Below, piece after piece: positions 47,908 to 60,707 of a stretch of 64,000 nucleotides of DNA (within the stretch, counting starts at the first letter, position 1; every line of letters starts with the position of its first letter). Under the pieces are notes generated by a model. It searched no databases, had not been told where the DNA came from, and was given only the letters and a program-made list of their open reading frames with translations. Location of the stretch: NCBI GenBank assembly GCA_025531455.1, contig JAMYHL010000030.1, positions 372,001 through 436,000 on the forward strand, read 5' to 3'. Made by a program: the position numbers and the translations under genes. The DNA is from Apiotrichum sp. Y4204. Taxonomy: Eukaryota; Basidiomycota; Tremellomycetes; Trichosporonales; Trichosporonaceae.

Positions 47908-49194
47908 TTTGTCTGTCGGGTCGAATGAAAACGGGGAAAAGCGAAAAGGGTATAGCGCGCGCGTGTGCGTTTTTCGAAGAGGGGGTCGGCGTCAGCTGTC
48001 GTTCGAGGTGGTTGAGGAGGGGGGCTTGTACGCACAGATTTTGCTGGACAAGAAAGGGGGGGTTGGAGGAGGCAGGAGTTGAACAGCGAGCGAGTGCGGC
48101 CAGGCAGGGAGGGACGACGGCCAGGCAGCAGCGGCGGGTTTGCCAGTGTGGGAGTGGAGTGGCACCCCGGCACCCCCACACCACACACTGCATACACCAC
48201 AGAGCCACCATCTGGATGCCCAGCCTGGCTGGTGGCCACAGAGCCAGGCGACCGTGCTCCTTGGTGGTGAGCGTGTAAGGGGGATTTTGGCAGCTGGCCC
48301 CTTTGGGCAGGGCGGTTTCGACACAGTCCGCCAAATTTTTGGAACTTCTATAGTTCCGAAATCCCGAGTTTGTCTCCGTTGGCATGTGGCACCTGCATGG
48401 AGGACTGAGTGACATTGTCATCGGTTGCCATCTGCTTCCGCTCTCACACCAGACGCGAACTCCCCGTATCCCGTGAGGAATTGAGCGTCCACCCAGCTCC
48501 GCTCGCACCATGCACCCCGCACTGGCCACACACCAAGACCCTCTTGCACAACTTCTCTCTCTTCTCTCCATCCTCGATGCGTCCATCGGGACGCTCTCCG
48601 ACCCCTACACCTCGGTGCTCACGGGGGAGGAGAAACGGAGCGGGGAGAGAGCGAACGGCCGTCCCACGGAGTCCAAAAGGACTTTACTTCCTCGTGCTCT
48701 TCTGCGCAGGGAGGGCGTGGGGCGGTCAGACATATCCATTGGCTGCTATGAAGCTTGTCTCGAACGGATCGCGGTCTGGAGGTTGCAAGCCAGGTCCAGT
48801 AGCTGGGCATCAATAGCTCGATGTCGTTCCGTTGTCATATGTTGCAGTTAGGACAGTGCGCGACGGTGCTTCTGCACACCAAGTTTTCTGCACACAGGCG
48901 TCTTATTTTAGCGCTTCATGTCCTGCCGTAATGGAACCGTCTCAGCCTCAAAGCATCGAAATATGGGCGTTTCGCGTGGCTTGGCTTCACAGAAGAGATT
49001 AACCGTTCTGCCTGGCAAAACCTCGGCATGCTCAGACTTCTGATAAGCTCTTGTGACTCTTGCAAGGGTAGACGTTGCCTTCAAATGGAAGATTATTTGG
49101 TTCCCAACTCAGAACTACCTCAGCTTTGAATCTGCAGAACTGCATGTCATATAATGCTACGCTACTACTACTACTACTACTACAACGGGTCCGC
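47908..49194. other. 1.3 kb spacer between RPS15 and NOT3/5
   Basis: Promoter of RPS15 on the minus strand and presumed 3' UTR of the next minus-strand gene. No other gene is supported. Confidence 0.5.
49162..49183 (+). repeat. (CTA)7 microsatellite
   Basis: Perfect trinucleotide run in the 3' flank of the NOT3/5 gene, 12 nt beyond its stop. Confidence 0.85.
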
Positions 49195-51357
49195 TCAATG
49201 GTCGGATAGCCAGCGATATTCAAAGCGGAAATCGCTCTTCCGGCGCTGGCACCACGAGTTCTCCCAGTCAAAGTAGTAATACCCGCCCTGCTCGTAGTCC
49301 TCGGTGATGGCTTGCGGGTTGTGTGCACGCTGGAACCATGTGAGGTACTGCTTGTGGAATCGCCACGATTGACGCTTGAGCTCTTGTGCCGCCAGCCACC
49401 TGGACGTCAGAATGTGAAAACATGACGCGTTATTGCAACTTACTGTTCGTATGTTCCCGTCATGTAGTAGAAGATGTAGAACAGCTGGTCCAGCTCCAGA
49501 CGCTGGTACACGTTCTTGTCCTCGAGAATAGCCAAACGAGTTTGAGGGTAATATGACGGCGTCTGGATCGGGTTTGCGGGGTGGTAATACCGTGGCCTTG
49601 TTGTTAGCAAATGAACGGATATAGCACTCACGGCTCGGCGTCGACCTGCGCAGGGGCGTTCTGATAGGATGCGTCCAGGGCGTTGGACAGCTCGTTCGGG
49701 TCGTTTGTGCGGCGCTCGGCCATCTCCTTGGCCGAGTGGAAGCTCTGCATGAGGCTTTCCAGAACACCCTGCTGCTCCTTGCGAGGGTATCCTGCAGGAG
49801 TGGCGCCAGAACGTGAGGACTCGGCCTGCGAAGCCATGGACTGAAGCGGTTGGTGAAGCTGCTGCTGCTGCTGCTGTTGGAACTGCTGCTGCTGGTGAAG
49901 CTGCTGGTGGAGCTGCTGCTGCTGCTGGTGTTGTTGCTGGTGCTGCTGAGGACCATTTGCGGACTCCTGGGGCAAGGGTGGCGACGGGGTGTCTGAGATT
50001 CCTGGTGGAGCCATGGGGTGGCCGTTGGTCTGGTGGTCCATAGATCCGCTCTGGGACTCGATAGATTCGGGCTCCTGCTTGGGAGTGGGGCGCTCCTCGA
50101 CGGATGGGGAGAGGGGCATCTCCTTGGAACGTGCGGGAGGAGTGGTGTCTGAGGAATGTCCACCGCCAACAGCGGCAGCGGCAGCCGCGGCATAACGGAT
50201 TGGTGGGAGTGGGGCCGCCTTCGGAACCGGCGCGGAGGTTGCAGGCGCAGATGGCGGTGGAGGGGGCGTGGTCTCCGCGGCAGCCTTTGCAGCTGCGGCG
50301 GCTGCCTTTGCCCTCTCCTTCTCCTCCTTCTCCGCTGCTTCTGCAATGTTAGAAAATCACGTCTTGGATACTCACTCTTTGAACGTTTGGTGAGAACAGG
50401 ACTAGTAGGTGGCGCATCGTCGTCGCCAGTGACACTGCGATGGGAAGACTTCGACTTCTTCTCCTCCTTTAACGGCGTTTTTGCGGTTTCCTGGAGGTCT
50501 GCTACAGATGTCGAGTCGAGCGTAGAGGTGTCCTCGTGATGTGCAAAGTCACCAACGTACTCCTCCTCAACGTCCTGGAGGTTGAGCTCGTCATAGATGC
50601 CCGTGTCGTAGTCAAAGTCCTCCTCGGTGTTGGCCTCGACGAAATATTTGACGTCTTCTTGGATGGACTCTACCTGGTCCATGCTGAGCTGGCCGTTCTC
50701 GAACATGCGCTGCACAATTTCAAGGCGCCCGATGTGCCATTGACGACGCTCAATGAGCTGTTCCAGTTCGCTCATGCGATCCCCAAGTGCCTTCTTTTTC
50801 CTTCCAGAGGCCTGGAGTTGCTCCTGTTCTGCTTCGGTCTGCTCAATCTGACGCGACAGTTCCTCGATGGTGGTGCCGATCCAGTCGAGCATATCGCGAC
50901 GCGCCTTTTCTGCTGGATCAAGACGTGCGGCGGCAATGAGACCCTCTTTGGAGAAGGCTTTCATCTTCATTTCCTTTTCCAAAGCTTTGAACCGCTCCAT
51001 TTGCTGCAGGTGGTGGTCAGCTGGGGGCAGGCAGTGGAGGCGGTCTGTTTGGTGCTTACAGTCTCGATCAGTTTGCGGTTCTCTAACAAGGCGCTCTTGT
51101 CCTTGATGTCTGAGCTGCCGAGCCAGACCTTGATTTGATCACGCATGCGCTGCAGCTTCTTGATCTGGGTCTTGAGGTCGGTCTCGAGCTTCTCCTTCTG
51201 CGTCGCATTTGAGGAGTGGTTGAGCTTGTCAAAGGTCGCCTCGAAGACCTCGACACCCTGGGCGACCGCCTTGAGCGTGCGGTCTATCTCCGCTAGAAGG
51301 AGGTGAGCGGGCTGTATGGCGTAGGCAGCGCGTACCTTGGAGCTTTCTCAACGCCAT
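49195..51357 (-). CDS. CCR4-NOT complex subunit NOT3/NOT5
   Basis: Scaffold subunit of the CCR4-NOT deadenylase, which acts in mRNA decay and transcription. Exons 51357-51336, 51292-51060, 51003-50376, 50340-49632, 49596-49444 and 49399-49195 give 649 residues. The N-terminal Not3 helical domain (about 1-235) has [43 protein letters not shown] and [17 protein letters not shown]. Two coiled-coil segments follow, then a low-complexity middle with a Gln/His run (about 426-463) from CTG-repeat DNA. The NOT box begins near 530 ([18 protein letters not shown]) and ends with [19 protein letters not shown]. One gene here appears to serve for both yeast paralogues NOT3 and NOT5, as in most fungi and animals. 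Confidence 0.94.
49858..49949 (-). repeat. CAG/CTG-rich coding repeat (polyQ)
   Basis: Interrupted CTG units on the plus strand encode the Gln/His tract of NOT3/5. A likely site of length variation between strains. Confidence 0.8.
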
Positions 51358-51794
51358 GGTCGCTGATGTTGTGGTATCGTGATTGTTGTTATCGGATGGT
51401 GGGTGATATGACAGACGTGAGTTCGTGCGGCGGAACAACTTGGATTCAACAGCTAGCGTGAGCAGTGTGTGACACTCAGGAGCAGACGACGGGGGGTATG
51501 GAGGGGGCAGGAGGAGAGCGCGGGCCTATTTTCGTAATTCGCCACTCATCACGTAGTAATACTGTTTCTTTTTGAGAGGCCTAACCTGAGTGCCCAATAG
51601 GCGTGGAAACCCAGATGGGTGGTCTCAGACGCGAGGTGGAGGTTGAACCAGAGCGAGGTGTCGCGACGCGTCTTTCTGTCTTTCTTGGGTCCTGAGTCGA
51701 CAACATTACTGGTGCAACAACATTACAAGCTCCAGCTAGGATACTTCTTGATCGTTTCGTACTCGTCGACAGCTCACCGTATTATTAGCTCATA
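51358..51794. promoter_or_regulatory. Divergent promoter region, NOT3/5 / DPB2
   Basis: Head-to-head spacer of 437 nt between two housekeeping genes. I see no clear TATA box. Confidence 0.5.
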
Positions 51795-53846
51795 ATGTCC
51801 AGGGCTATGCAAGCGGCCATTATCAAGGTAGCTACACAGTGTGAAGAGTGAGCTGACCAACAGGTCTTCTCAAGGAAGTACTCACTACCGCTTCCTGCAG
51901 AGGCTCTCAGCTACATCGAAAAGATCTTAACAGAGGTGTGTTGCGTTGCGGTGCGCTGTATCTGAATCTAGAATGATATTCCCGCGGATGAGTGGAACGT
52001 CGCGCTGGAGTATTGGGCGAAAGAGTATCTCAAGGGCGAGGGTGAGCAAGCAACCTCAGGTTGTAGCTAATTACAGAATCGTCCTTGCTCGTTTCCGTCA
52101 CGGGTCTGAAGCGCGCATACGAGATTCTTCAGCTTGGATCTACAGCCGACACCCAGGTCATAGACCCAGCCGAAACCAATGTCGAGCAACACTTTTCCGT
52201 CGTGGACAGTTTTGACATGCCGCCAGTACGATTCGATGTCATTCGCAACACCTTCACGACGTGGGTTGTTATCTTCGCGTCGGTCTCTTACTCTCAGGTC
52301 CAAGACGAAGCCCTCTGTAGCGGGTTCGGCGGCTAGTCGGTCGGAATACCTCCGAGAACGGTGGGGCATCATAAAAGAGGTACGCCTGCAGCATAGTTGA
52401 AGCTCATGGAAGATCATTCTTCGAAACGAGAACTTTACACCACCCGCAATCGGAGGGCACGACAGAGACAACTATATGAAAGTGCGCATCCATGCTGGCT
52501 CTATCTAACCCGCAGCTCACATCCACACCGAATCTACTTGGCCGCGCGGGGCAGCTCTTCCTCCTGTTTGGTATGCTGTCGCGCAACCCAGAAGGCAAGT
52601 TGTGTATCGAAGACGGTGACGGGCGGGTAGTTCTCGACATGCAGGATGCGGTACGTTCTGACAATGAGCTTTTCTCACTTTTAGGTGCCAGGTGAAGGGC
52701 TCTTCACCGAGGGATGCATGGTTCTCATCGAGGGGGAGTACACCATCGACGAGACAATCCGCGTGCTTGCCCTGGGACACCCTCCGAGCGAGCAGCGCAA
52801 TGTGGCAAGGTGGGTTACAGCTCACCCACCAGTAGGTAACTGACATCACCAGAGGGCTACACGGACACATCGACTTTCTCGGCGGCGGCGCCATCTCGCT
52901 GAAGGAAGAGGTAAGTTCCTATGGATGTCTTGTGTCCCAGTCTGACGCTGACTTTGAAGGACAAGTACATCCCGACAGTTCTCGCCAACACTCAAGTTTC
53001 CTTCGTCGTTCTCTCTGACGTGTGGCTTGACCATCCCCGTACACTCGTCGCACTCGGTCGCATGTTTGAAGGGTATGCTGAGGCCCTCGAGTTCCGGCCA
53101 ATGGTGTTTGTTCTTTGTGGAAACTTTTGCCAGCGTGGATGGGAAGGCGAGGATGCACTGAAGAAGTACACAAGTGAGTGATGGTTCTTCGTCCGCCGTC
53201 CGTGGAATCGACATTGCTCTTGCTGATTTCTGCAGCTGGATTTAACGCTCTCACGGATCTTATCCTGTCGTTCCCTCTCCTTCTCCAGTCGCACTTTGTC
53301 TTCGTTCCTGGACCATTAGACCCATGGTCCTCCTCGACACTTCCTCGTCCATCCCTCCCCGCAGCGTTCTCACAACGCCTCACACAACGCGTACCGAAGG
53401 CTCGCTTCGTCTCGAACCCATGCCGCCTGCGGTACTTTGGCCAGGAGATCGTCATTTTACGTGAGGACCTCATGGGCCGCCTACTCCGCAACCTCGTTAG
53501 CGTAAAGGAAACGGAGAACGTCAACATGAAGCGCTATGTAAGTTGGATACAGGACAGCGTTGACCCTCAGCTTGTGCAGACAGTACTCGATCAGGCCCAC
53601 CTCTCGCCGCTTGTGCAGAATGTCCGGCCAACACTGTGGGAGTTTGACCACGCCCTACGCCTGTACCCCATGCCCACCGCGCTCGTTTTGGCGGACAAGT
53701 ATGAACGCTTTGAATTGACTTACGAGGGCTGCCACGTCTTCAACCCCGGACGGTTTGTCAGCGCGTCCACCGGTGGCGAGTTTGAGTGGTCCATGTATTA
53801 CCCTGCGACTGGGCGCAGTGAGCGCAGCGCCCTGAGTTTCGATTGA
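51795..53846 (+). CDS. DPB2: DNA polymerase epsilon subunit B (Dpb2)
   Basis: Essential accessory subunit of the leading-strand polymerase, linking it to the CMG helicase. Twelve exons: 51795-51827, 51864-51935, 51972-52041, 52077-52260, 52298-52379, 52413-52481, 52516-52650, 52685-52809, 52853-52910, 52960-53173, 53236-53537, 53571-53846 (539 residues). Marks are the N-terminal helical domain ([19 protein letters not shown]), the OB-fold part ([28 protein letters not shown]), then the inactive calcineurin-like core: [54 protein letters not shown], [20 protein letters not shown] [18 protein letters not shown]. The last intron (53538-53570, 33 nt) keeps the frame with no stop; I splice it because the family reads directly from MKRY into LVQTVLDQ. 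The exon density is the highest in the window. Confidence 0.94.
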
Positions 53847-54358
53847 ACATCTGTTGTACCTATGCATATCATCGTATAGCAAGTCATTAGTGCACCACAA
53901 CTCGACGCCCCAAAACCGACAGTGTCCACTACTGCCACGACTTGATGACCCGGGGAGTTTATAATCTAATCACGCTTATCGTGCCTTTATTGCCCCGGCG
54001 GCCGGCGGCAACCTCAATCCAAGCTGGGAATGCAAGGTTGTTGGCTGTGCTGGCAGTTTGCTCATAATATGGTGCCATTCCAGCACAACATTTGACGGAC
54101 ATTAACTCTCAAGTCCGTTGAATTTGCTAGATCACGCGCCCACACATACACATGGTACATACAGTACATGCGCGCGCACATGCACAAAGCATCGCATCCA
54201 CCAACACTTTAAACCCCCAAAACCTCCACACCATACCAAACCACAGGTTGCATCTGTGCATCTGCCCATCAATCACCACTACAACTCCACAACGGGCCAC
54301 CAGGCCGACCACTCTTGCAACCCCCACTACCCCCATTCCTAGGCACATCCCGCGCATC
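53847..54358. other. Spacer, DPB2 / DNAJB12-like gene
   Basis: Tandem genes. The last ~200 nt are CA-rich and poor in G, fitting a 5' leader. Confidence 0.5.
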
Positions 54359-55913
54359 ATGGAGGTCAACAAGGAGGAGGCCCTGCGGTCGTTGTCCATC
54401 GCGCAGCGCAAGCGCGCCGCTGGCGACCTGACCGCCGCGCTCCGCTTCGCGAACAAGAGCATCTCGCTGTACCCGACGCCGGAGGGCAAAACGATGGTGA
54501 CGCTAGTAGAGCGCGAGCTCGAGGCCGGAGAGGGCGCGTCTTCCGGCGCCTCGACCGCCAATGCCGGAGGCCGCACGCCGCCGGGCGGTGCGCGCGCATC
54601 CGGCGTCGAGGAGCACATGACCAACGCGCACATGCGGCACAAGAAGCCCGAGGCCCCGGCATCGGCTTCCGCGTCTGCGTCCGCGTCGGATCGCGAGAAG
54701 AAGGGCCAGCCGAAGCGCGAGTACACCGTCAAGCAGCTCGAGGTCGTCACGCGCATTCGTAAATGTCGAGACTACGAGTACTACAGCATTCTTGCCAGTG
54801 AGTCATCAACCTTAGTGGAGGCAGTGGATGTGATGGTACGTTCTTTGCTGACGCGGCAGTTGAGAGGACGTGTACCGAGAGCGACGTGAAGCGGGCGTAC
54901 AAGAAGCTTGCGCTCGCGCTGCACCCGGACAAGAACGGTGCACCCGGTGCTGACGAAGCATTCAAGAGTGAGTCGCATCTCATTGATAGCTTGCTGATGC
55001 CGCAGTGGTGTCCAAGGCTTTTCAGGTACTTTCGGACAACGATCTGCGCTCTGTCTACGACTCCAATCCCACTGTCGACCCCACGCAGCGCGGAGGCGGC
55101 GGTGGGGGTGGTGGAATGCGCGGGTTCGGCGGCGGCGGCATGCATCCAGGGTTCCGAGGACGTCAGTTTGATGGCGAAATCAGTCCTGAGGATCTGTTCA
55201 ACGCGTTCTTCGGCGGTGGTGGCGGGTTTGGTGGAGGATCACCCTTTGGCGGTGCCCGAGGTAAGTCTTCTGATCGAGGATTTAGGACACGGCTGACATA
55301 CAGTGTACACATTCGGCGGCAACGGTCCGCAGTTCGCGGCAAGACGTGCGCGTGCGGCGGCTGGAGGAGCAGCAGAGGAGCCACAGAACCCGCTTTTCGC
55401 TCTTCTACCAGTGCTGCTGCTCGTCTTCTTTGTCCTCTTCTCGCTCATACCCACGCTGCTGTCTGGCGACAACGTTCCTGACCCCGAGTACCGCTTCCGC
55501 CCGTCGCACCACTTTGACACGCCCCGTACGACATGGCAGCGCAGCGTACCCTACCATGTCAACGGACCTGAGTGGGAGAAGAGCCAGATCTGGCAGAGCG
55601 TGCCCGAGAACTACCGTGATCGCTTGGACGCGGCCATGTTCAGCAGCAAACTCCGGGGATTTGAGCGCGGCGTTGAGGAGGTGCACATCAGGCAGCTCCA
55701 GGCTGAAGTGAGTATGGCTGAATACAGAGCCTACCTGGGACCCGCTGACAGCAGTGCACCAACTTCAACATAGCCAAGCAGCGCAAGATCGCCGACGAGG
55801 CAGGCATCTTTGGCTGGGGCGCCGACTACGACAAGATCCGCAAGCTGCGTGCTGAAAAGCACCCTTCATGCGAACAGCTCAAGTCGTGGGGCGTGACGCA
55901 GCAGGGGTATTGA
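54359..55913 (+). CDS. ER-type J-domain chaperone, DNAJB12/B14-like (DUF1977)
   Basis: Co-chaperone that recruits Hsp70 to the cytosolic face of the ER for quality control. Exons 54359-54797, 54860-54967, 55006-55260, 55304-55707 and 55755-55913 give 454 residues. An N-terminal TPR-like helix pair (EALRSLSIAQRKRAAGDLTAA) precedes a disordered linker. The J domain (about 137-205) starts at CRDYEYYSIL and contains the HPD triad in LALALHPDKNGAP. A Gly/Phe-rich segment follows, then one membrane span near 298-322 (FALLPVLLLVFFVLFSLIP) and the lumenal DUF1977 part (WQRSVPYHVNGPEWEKSQIW, ending CEQLKSWGVTQQGY). The order TPR-like, J, G/F, span, DUF1977 is diagnostic for this family. Confidence 0.92.
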
Positions 55914-56209
55914 TCAAGCATTGAGGGACTTCCGTGCATTGAGTGGCGTAGATAGATGCATTGAGTGTACACTACTGGCGTGAGACGGTAGGAAAGAAGG
56001 AGCATTATCTTCAACATGGGTGCGGCAGTGTGAAGGGGTCGGGTAGAGAGAGATTGTCCGGCGAGACTAGGTTGGCCAGCGAATGGGTAGAGATGAGTTT
56101 AAGGTTTAATGGGTCTCCGGCTGCCCTAGTGGATGGGCGACAACATCGGTTGAATCACGGGACAGAGGCGGCGATCGGAGCACGCTGCTCCAGCAGGACA
56201 TCCCCTTGC

Positions 56210-56829
56210 TTAGACGGTCGCACGGGGGATGAACGCGCCGTTGGGAATGTACGGGACGAGTGCGCGGTGACGGGGGCGTGGCTTGAGTGGCCGAGGGAAT
56301 GGCGAGGGGACTTCGACTGATGGGAGCTCATCGCTGTCGTCGGCGACGTCGCTGCGTTGTTCGCACCACGACGGCCACCACTCAGGCTGGGCCATCTTCC
56401 GCGGGCGCACGCAGCCGGGGTGCGTCTCACAGCTCTGGCCGCCCACCCTGAGGAGATCGAGTGCGCGGTGCGCCCCCCACAGCTGAAGGAGTGCGGCGGC
56501 TGCGGCAAGTGCACCAGCATCGATATGTGGCGGAAGCGCGCCGTCGAGGACGAGGAGCGCGAGGCGGACACCCGCCGCGGGGGCAGGGAGGGGCAGTGCC
56601 GGCATGCCTGCTAGCGTGCCATCTCCGAGGGGGAGGGCATGGACTGCTGCCCAGAGGTTTGTTCTGCGGTTAGCTTACGGGAAGTAATGCAATGCGCGAC
56701 GCACTGCCACGAGAGGAACCGGTCGCGCGGGACGACGAAGCATCGCCCGTCGGCGCTCTCGAGGCGGATCTCGTATTCGGGTCGCGTGGGGCGCCAGTGT
56801 GCGTCGATCGGGGAGAGCGAGATGGTCAT
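56210..56829 (-). CDS. Small BTB/POZ-like protein
   Basis: Two exons (56829-56679, 56643-56210) give 194 residues. The intron is 35 nt with a GTAAGC donor; an acceptor three bases upstream is also possible. The first ~130 residues follow the BTB pattern by eye: EIRLESADGRCFVVPRDRFL, then HALPLGDGTLAG, then VRLALLVLDGALPPHIDAG and a helix LAAAAALLQLWGAHRALDLL. BTB domains mediate dimer formation and often serve as ubiquitin-ligase adaptors, but here the match is weak and alanine-rich. The rest is Pro/Arg-rich with three Trp in QPEWWPSW. It faces the J-domain gene tail to tail, 296 nt apart. Confidence 0.6.
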
Positions 56830-58525
56830 TGTAAAGGAGTAACGAGTCGAATGATGAGCGGAAGGTAGAGTACAATGGCAGAACTGGCCGCACTGAAACC
56901 TGAAGCTGCGGTTACCGGCGGTCCGTCGCGAACACCCACCACCTCTGGCCGTGGGAACTTATGATTCAAGATGCAATCCATAGCAGCACGGACTCTGATC
57001 GTTGGGAACTGTGGGACTGTGGCGGCACCTTCAGCATGACCCTGTCGTCGAGGCCACCATGATGTCTAGGGTTCCAGCAGTTGGGGGGATCGAATGGCCC
57101 AAGTGTGCGCAATTTGTAGATCCTGTAAAGAACAATGTCCGTCGCTGACGTGCATCGGCTGTCATGAGGCACCTCGACATGAGTAGTGCTTGTCACTTCC
57201 GTTCAGCAATCACAGATCAGTCGAGTCAGCTGGCTGCGCCCGAGCGAGGGAGGGTTACAGCTGTCATCAGTTCGAAGGAGAACACAAGATCCCGCATCCT
57301 ACCAACCGCGCAAGGGCTTTCCTCGATATGATATGTCTCTTGTGAAGAGCAACCCAAATGTAAAACGATTGAGAGACGGGGGTGACTTGCAATCAAGAAT
57401 GGACGCTCTCTTATGAGAGATGGTAAATGCGATGGACAATTTCGGCAGGATCCAGCAGGATGCAAAGGGTTGCACACCTTTCAGGCCATCCCCGTCATTT
57501 CCGACTTTCCGGCCCGGACTTGCATCACGACACAAGTAGTGCTATTTTATTAATTAGTTTTATTTTAGGAACCAAATAATTCTATATCCACTCTCCTATG
57601 CGGTTCCTTTTGCGGTTACAGACGGCCAATCGAGTAATCCCTGTGTGCGCTTGTGCGCCAGTGCGGCCTGTGATCCTGTGATGTCATCTGCACGTGCCGG
57701 CGGCAAGAAGATCCCCACCAGGCCCACCAGCCCATCGGGGCGATGGGGGGCGCCCTCAGCCCAGATCCCGCGCAGCGCCCCTAGCAGCCAGCAGGCCAAC
57801 AGCCAGCAGCAGACTTGCTTGACTAGTGGATCTGTCTTTGTGGGAATGCCGTGCAGAAGCGCGGAGATGAGCAGTTCAATCAGTCGCAGTCGCAGCCACA
57901 GCCACAGCTGCCGCGGCTCTGCATAATTGGGTGGGCCGGGTCGGGGGTGGATCGAAGGGGGGCGGAGATTTGAGGAGGGAGGAATTCGAAACCGATCCAG
58001 TTGGCCAAGTTGGTCTCACCGAATATGTCAACCACCGCGGCCACCGCACCTCATCGCAGCACGTGCAGCCCCTCTGCAAATGACCGCAGTATCGCAGCAT
58101 CCTGCCTTGCTTTTTGTGGTGGGGAGGGGCACGTCAGAGATTCAGAGAGAGGAATGCCAGGCAGACTGGTCACGCTGCATATTTGTGAAAGGGTGGGCTG
58201 TGATAGCAGTTTGACAACACCACATCCATCTTCAGGTGAGTACTGTACAGTGCACAGTGAGCACGTCGGTGGTGGGAGACGAGCGTCGCAGATCGCAGAT
58301 TGACGACTGGTCGTCGCTGTAGATGGGCATTTGGCAATCATTCATCCTGAGAACAGAGAATCGTGCACAAACGTCACAAACGTCATACTTGTGAAGGGTG
58401 TCTGGTGGACGGAGTGAGCACCACCAGTTGGAATCAACCGCACACACGCAGACACCCATACGCACACTTTTGTTTCTCTTGCCATTGCACCAGTAGACTT
58501 AACTGACATCTTGAAGACAGACAAC
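56830..58525. other. 1.7 kb spacer without supported gene
   Basis: Upstream regions of two divergent genes. Only short frames without motifs. Around 57540-57600 the DNA is distinctly AT-rich. Confidence 0.5.
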
Positions 58526-60707
58526 ATGTTCATCCGCCGCATACGTTCCCGGGCTGTGGTTCCACTCCCTGTCGCCGCGCCGGCCCAGCGTTCGCTTTCC
58601 AGCCAACCTACGAGCCGTGTCGTGATCTCAGAGGACAAGAACCTTGTCCCGATCCGCACCAACCTGCATGGCTCGGCGCTCCTCAACACCCCGTCTCTCA
58701 ACAAGGGCGCGGGGTTCTCCCGTGAGGAGCGCGCCGTGTTCGGCCTTGAAGGGTTTCTTCCCTTTGATGTGCACTCTCTGGAAAAGCAGGCGAACCGCGC
58801 CTACAACCAGCTCCTCAAGCAGCCGACGGTGATACTCAAGCACGCGTTCCTTGCGTGAGTGTCAGGCAGTGCCGGCGATGGTCAGGAGGCCGACGCAATG
58901 GAAAGACCTTGGCTTTCACGCCAGGTCCAGCTTCAAGCCCTGCTGACTCCAGATCCCTCCGCGACCAGAACCAGGTGTTGTTCTACCGCTTGATGCAGGA
59001 CAATCTTGAGGAGCTCCTCGGCATCCTTTACACGCCGGGCGCTGCGGAGGCCGTCCAGAACTACTCGAGCCTCTTCAGGCGGCCTGTGAGTCCTTAGCGA
59101 CGCCCCTAGACTTGTGCTGACACTCCAGATCGGCTGCTTCCTCGTATGTTCTCCGTTCTCGTTTTTCGGTACTGACTCCAGTCTTTCCCCAACAAGGACG
59201 GCATGCGGGCGCAGCTTGAAGGCCACCTCCAGGACATCAACCGCACGGCGGACGTTGCCAATCACACCAAGGACACGGCCGAGTCTATCGACCTCGTCGT
59301 GGTGACCGACTCCGAGGCGATTCTCGGTATCGGTGACCAGGGCGTTGGCGGCATCACAATCTCGACATCCAAGGCGGCGCTGTACACGCTTGGTGCGGGA
59401 ATCAACCCGAACCGAATCCTTCCGGTCGTCCTTGATGTGGGCACAGACAACCACGCCCTCTTCGCCGACCCTCTCTATATGGGTTGGAAGCGCACCCGTC
59501 TCCGTGGCAAGAACTATGAGAACTTTGTCGATCAGTTCGTCAAGAACTGTCGCGAGCTCTTCCCGAACGCCATTATCCACTTTGAGGACTTCGGTCTTAC
59601 ACAGGCGTACAAATGTGAGCCCTTCTTTGGGGGTCTTTGCGCTGACGTGCAGTTTTGGACAAGTACAAGGACAAGATGCCCATGTTCAACGATGACATCC
59701 AGGGCACCGGTGCTGTCGCCCTTGCTGCGCTTATCTCGTGAGTTGGGACCTGTCACAATGTTTGGTATTATGAGTTCTGACATCAGCGCACTCAAGGCTT
59801 CTGGACAGAAGCTCAAGGACCAGCGCATAGTCATCTACGGTGCCGGATCCGCCGGCATGGGCATTGCAGCCCAGATTCTTGACGGCTTGCAGATCATCGA
59901 TGGACTCTCGCGGGAAGAGGCCCTAAAGTGCTTCTGGTGTGTGGACCGCAACGGTCTGCTCGTGGAAAGCATGGGGGAGACGCTTCGTCACTCGCAACTC
60001 GAGTACGCGCGCCCAGACGAGGAGATCAAGGATTGGGAGCTGCAACACCCCGAACTGAACCAGGCTAACCTCCTCGACGTCATCAAGCACGTCAAGCCAA
60101 CGGTCCTCATCGGCACCTCGACCCACACCCGCGCCTTCACCGAGGAGATCGTCACCGAGATGGCCAAGCACGTCGAGCGACCTGTGATTTTCCCCATGTC
60201 CAACCCCACGGCGCTGTGCGAAGTCGACCCCGTCGACGCTCTCCAGTGGACGAACGGCAAGGCGTTTATCGCTACCGGCTCCCCATTCGAACCAGTTGAG
60301 GTCAACGGAAAGACATACCACATCGCCCAGACTGTGAGTTTCAGCTCCTTGCGAATATCTTTGACACGCAGAACAACGCTCTGCTCTACCCCGCCCTCGG
60401 CCTCGGCGCCATTCTCTCGCGCGCAAAGACAATCTCGCCAAGCATGCTCATGGCGAGCGTGTACGCGCTGGCCTCGCTGTCGCCAACTCTCGAGCACTCG
60501 GGCGCCGCACTACTTCCGGACCTAGCCGACGTGCGCCACGTTTCCGTCAACATTGCTGCCGCGGTCGTGCGCCGCGCCGTCTCGGATGGTCTGGCACAGG
60601 ACGAGAGGGCTGTCAAGCTCGTTGAGGAGGGCGGCGACAGGCTCGAACGCTACATCCGGTCCCGCATGTGGGATCCCGTGTACCGCCCACTCGAGCTTGT
60701 TGACTAG
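58526..60707 (+). CDS. Mitochondrial malic enzyme
   Basis: Oxidative decarboxylation of malate to pyruvate with NAD(P). Exons 58526-58854, 58953-59085, 59129-59143, 59182-59614, 59653-59737, 59787-60333 and 60372-60707 give 625 residues. The N terminus ([26 protein letters not shown]) looks like a mitochondrial presequence. Conserved blocks are [58 protein letters not shown], the metal-binding [17 protein letters not shown], the family signature [12 protein letters not shown], the Rossmann motif [14 protein letters not shown], and [14 protein letters not shown]. The third exon is only 15 nt (IGCFL), required to restore the strand before [11 protein letters not shown]- versus NADP-preference is not safe to call; the presequence favours the NAD form. 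Confidence 0.93.

Noticed and set aside
57965..58020. tRNA-like TTTCGAATTCC on the minus strand
   Set aside because: The T stem does not pair and no anticodon stem is present.
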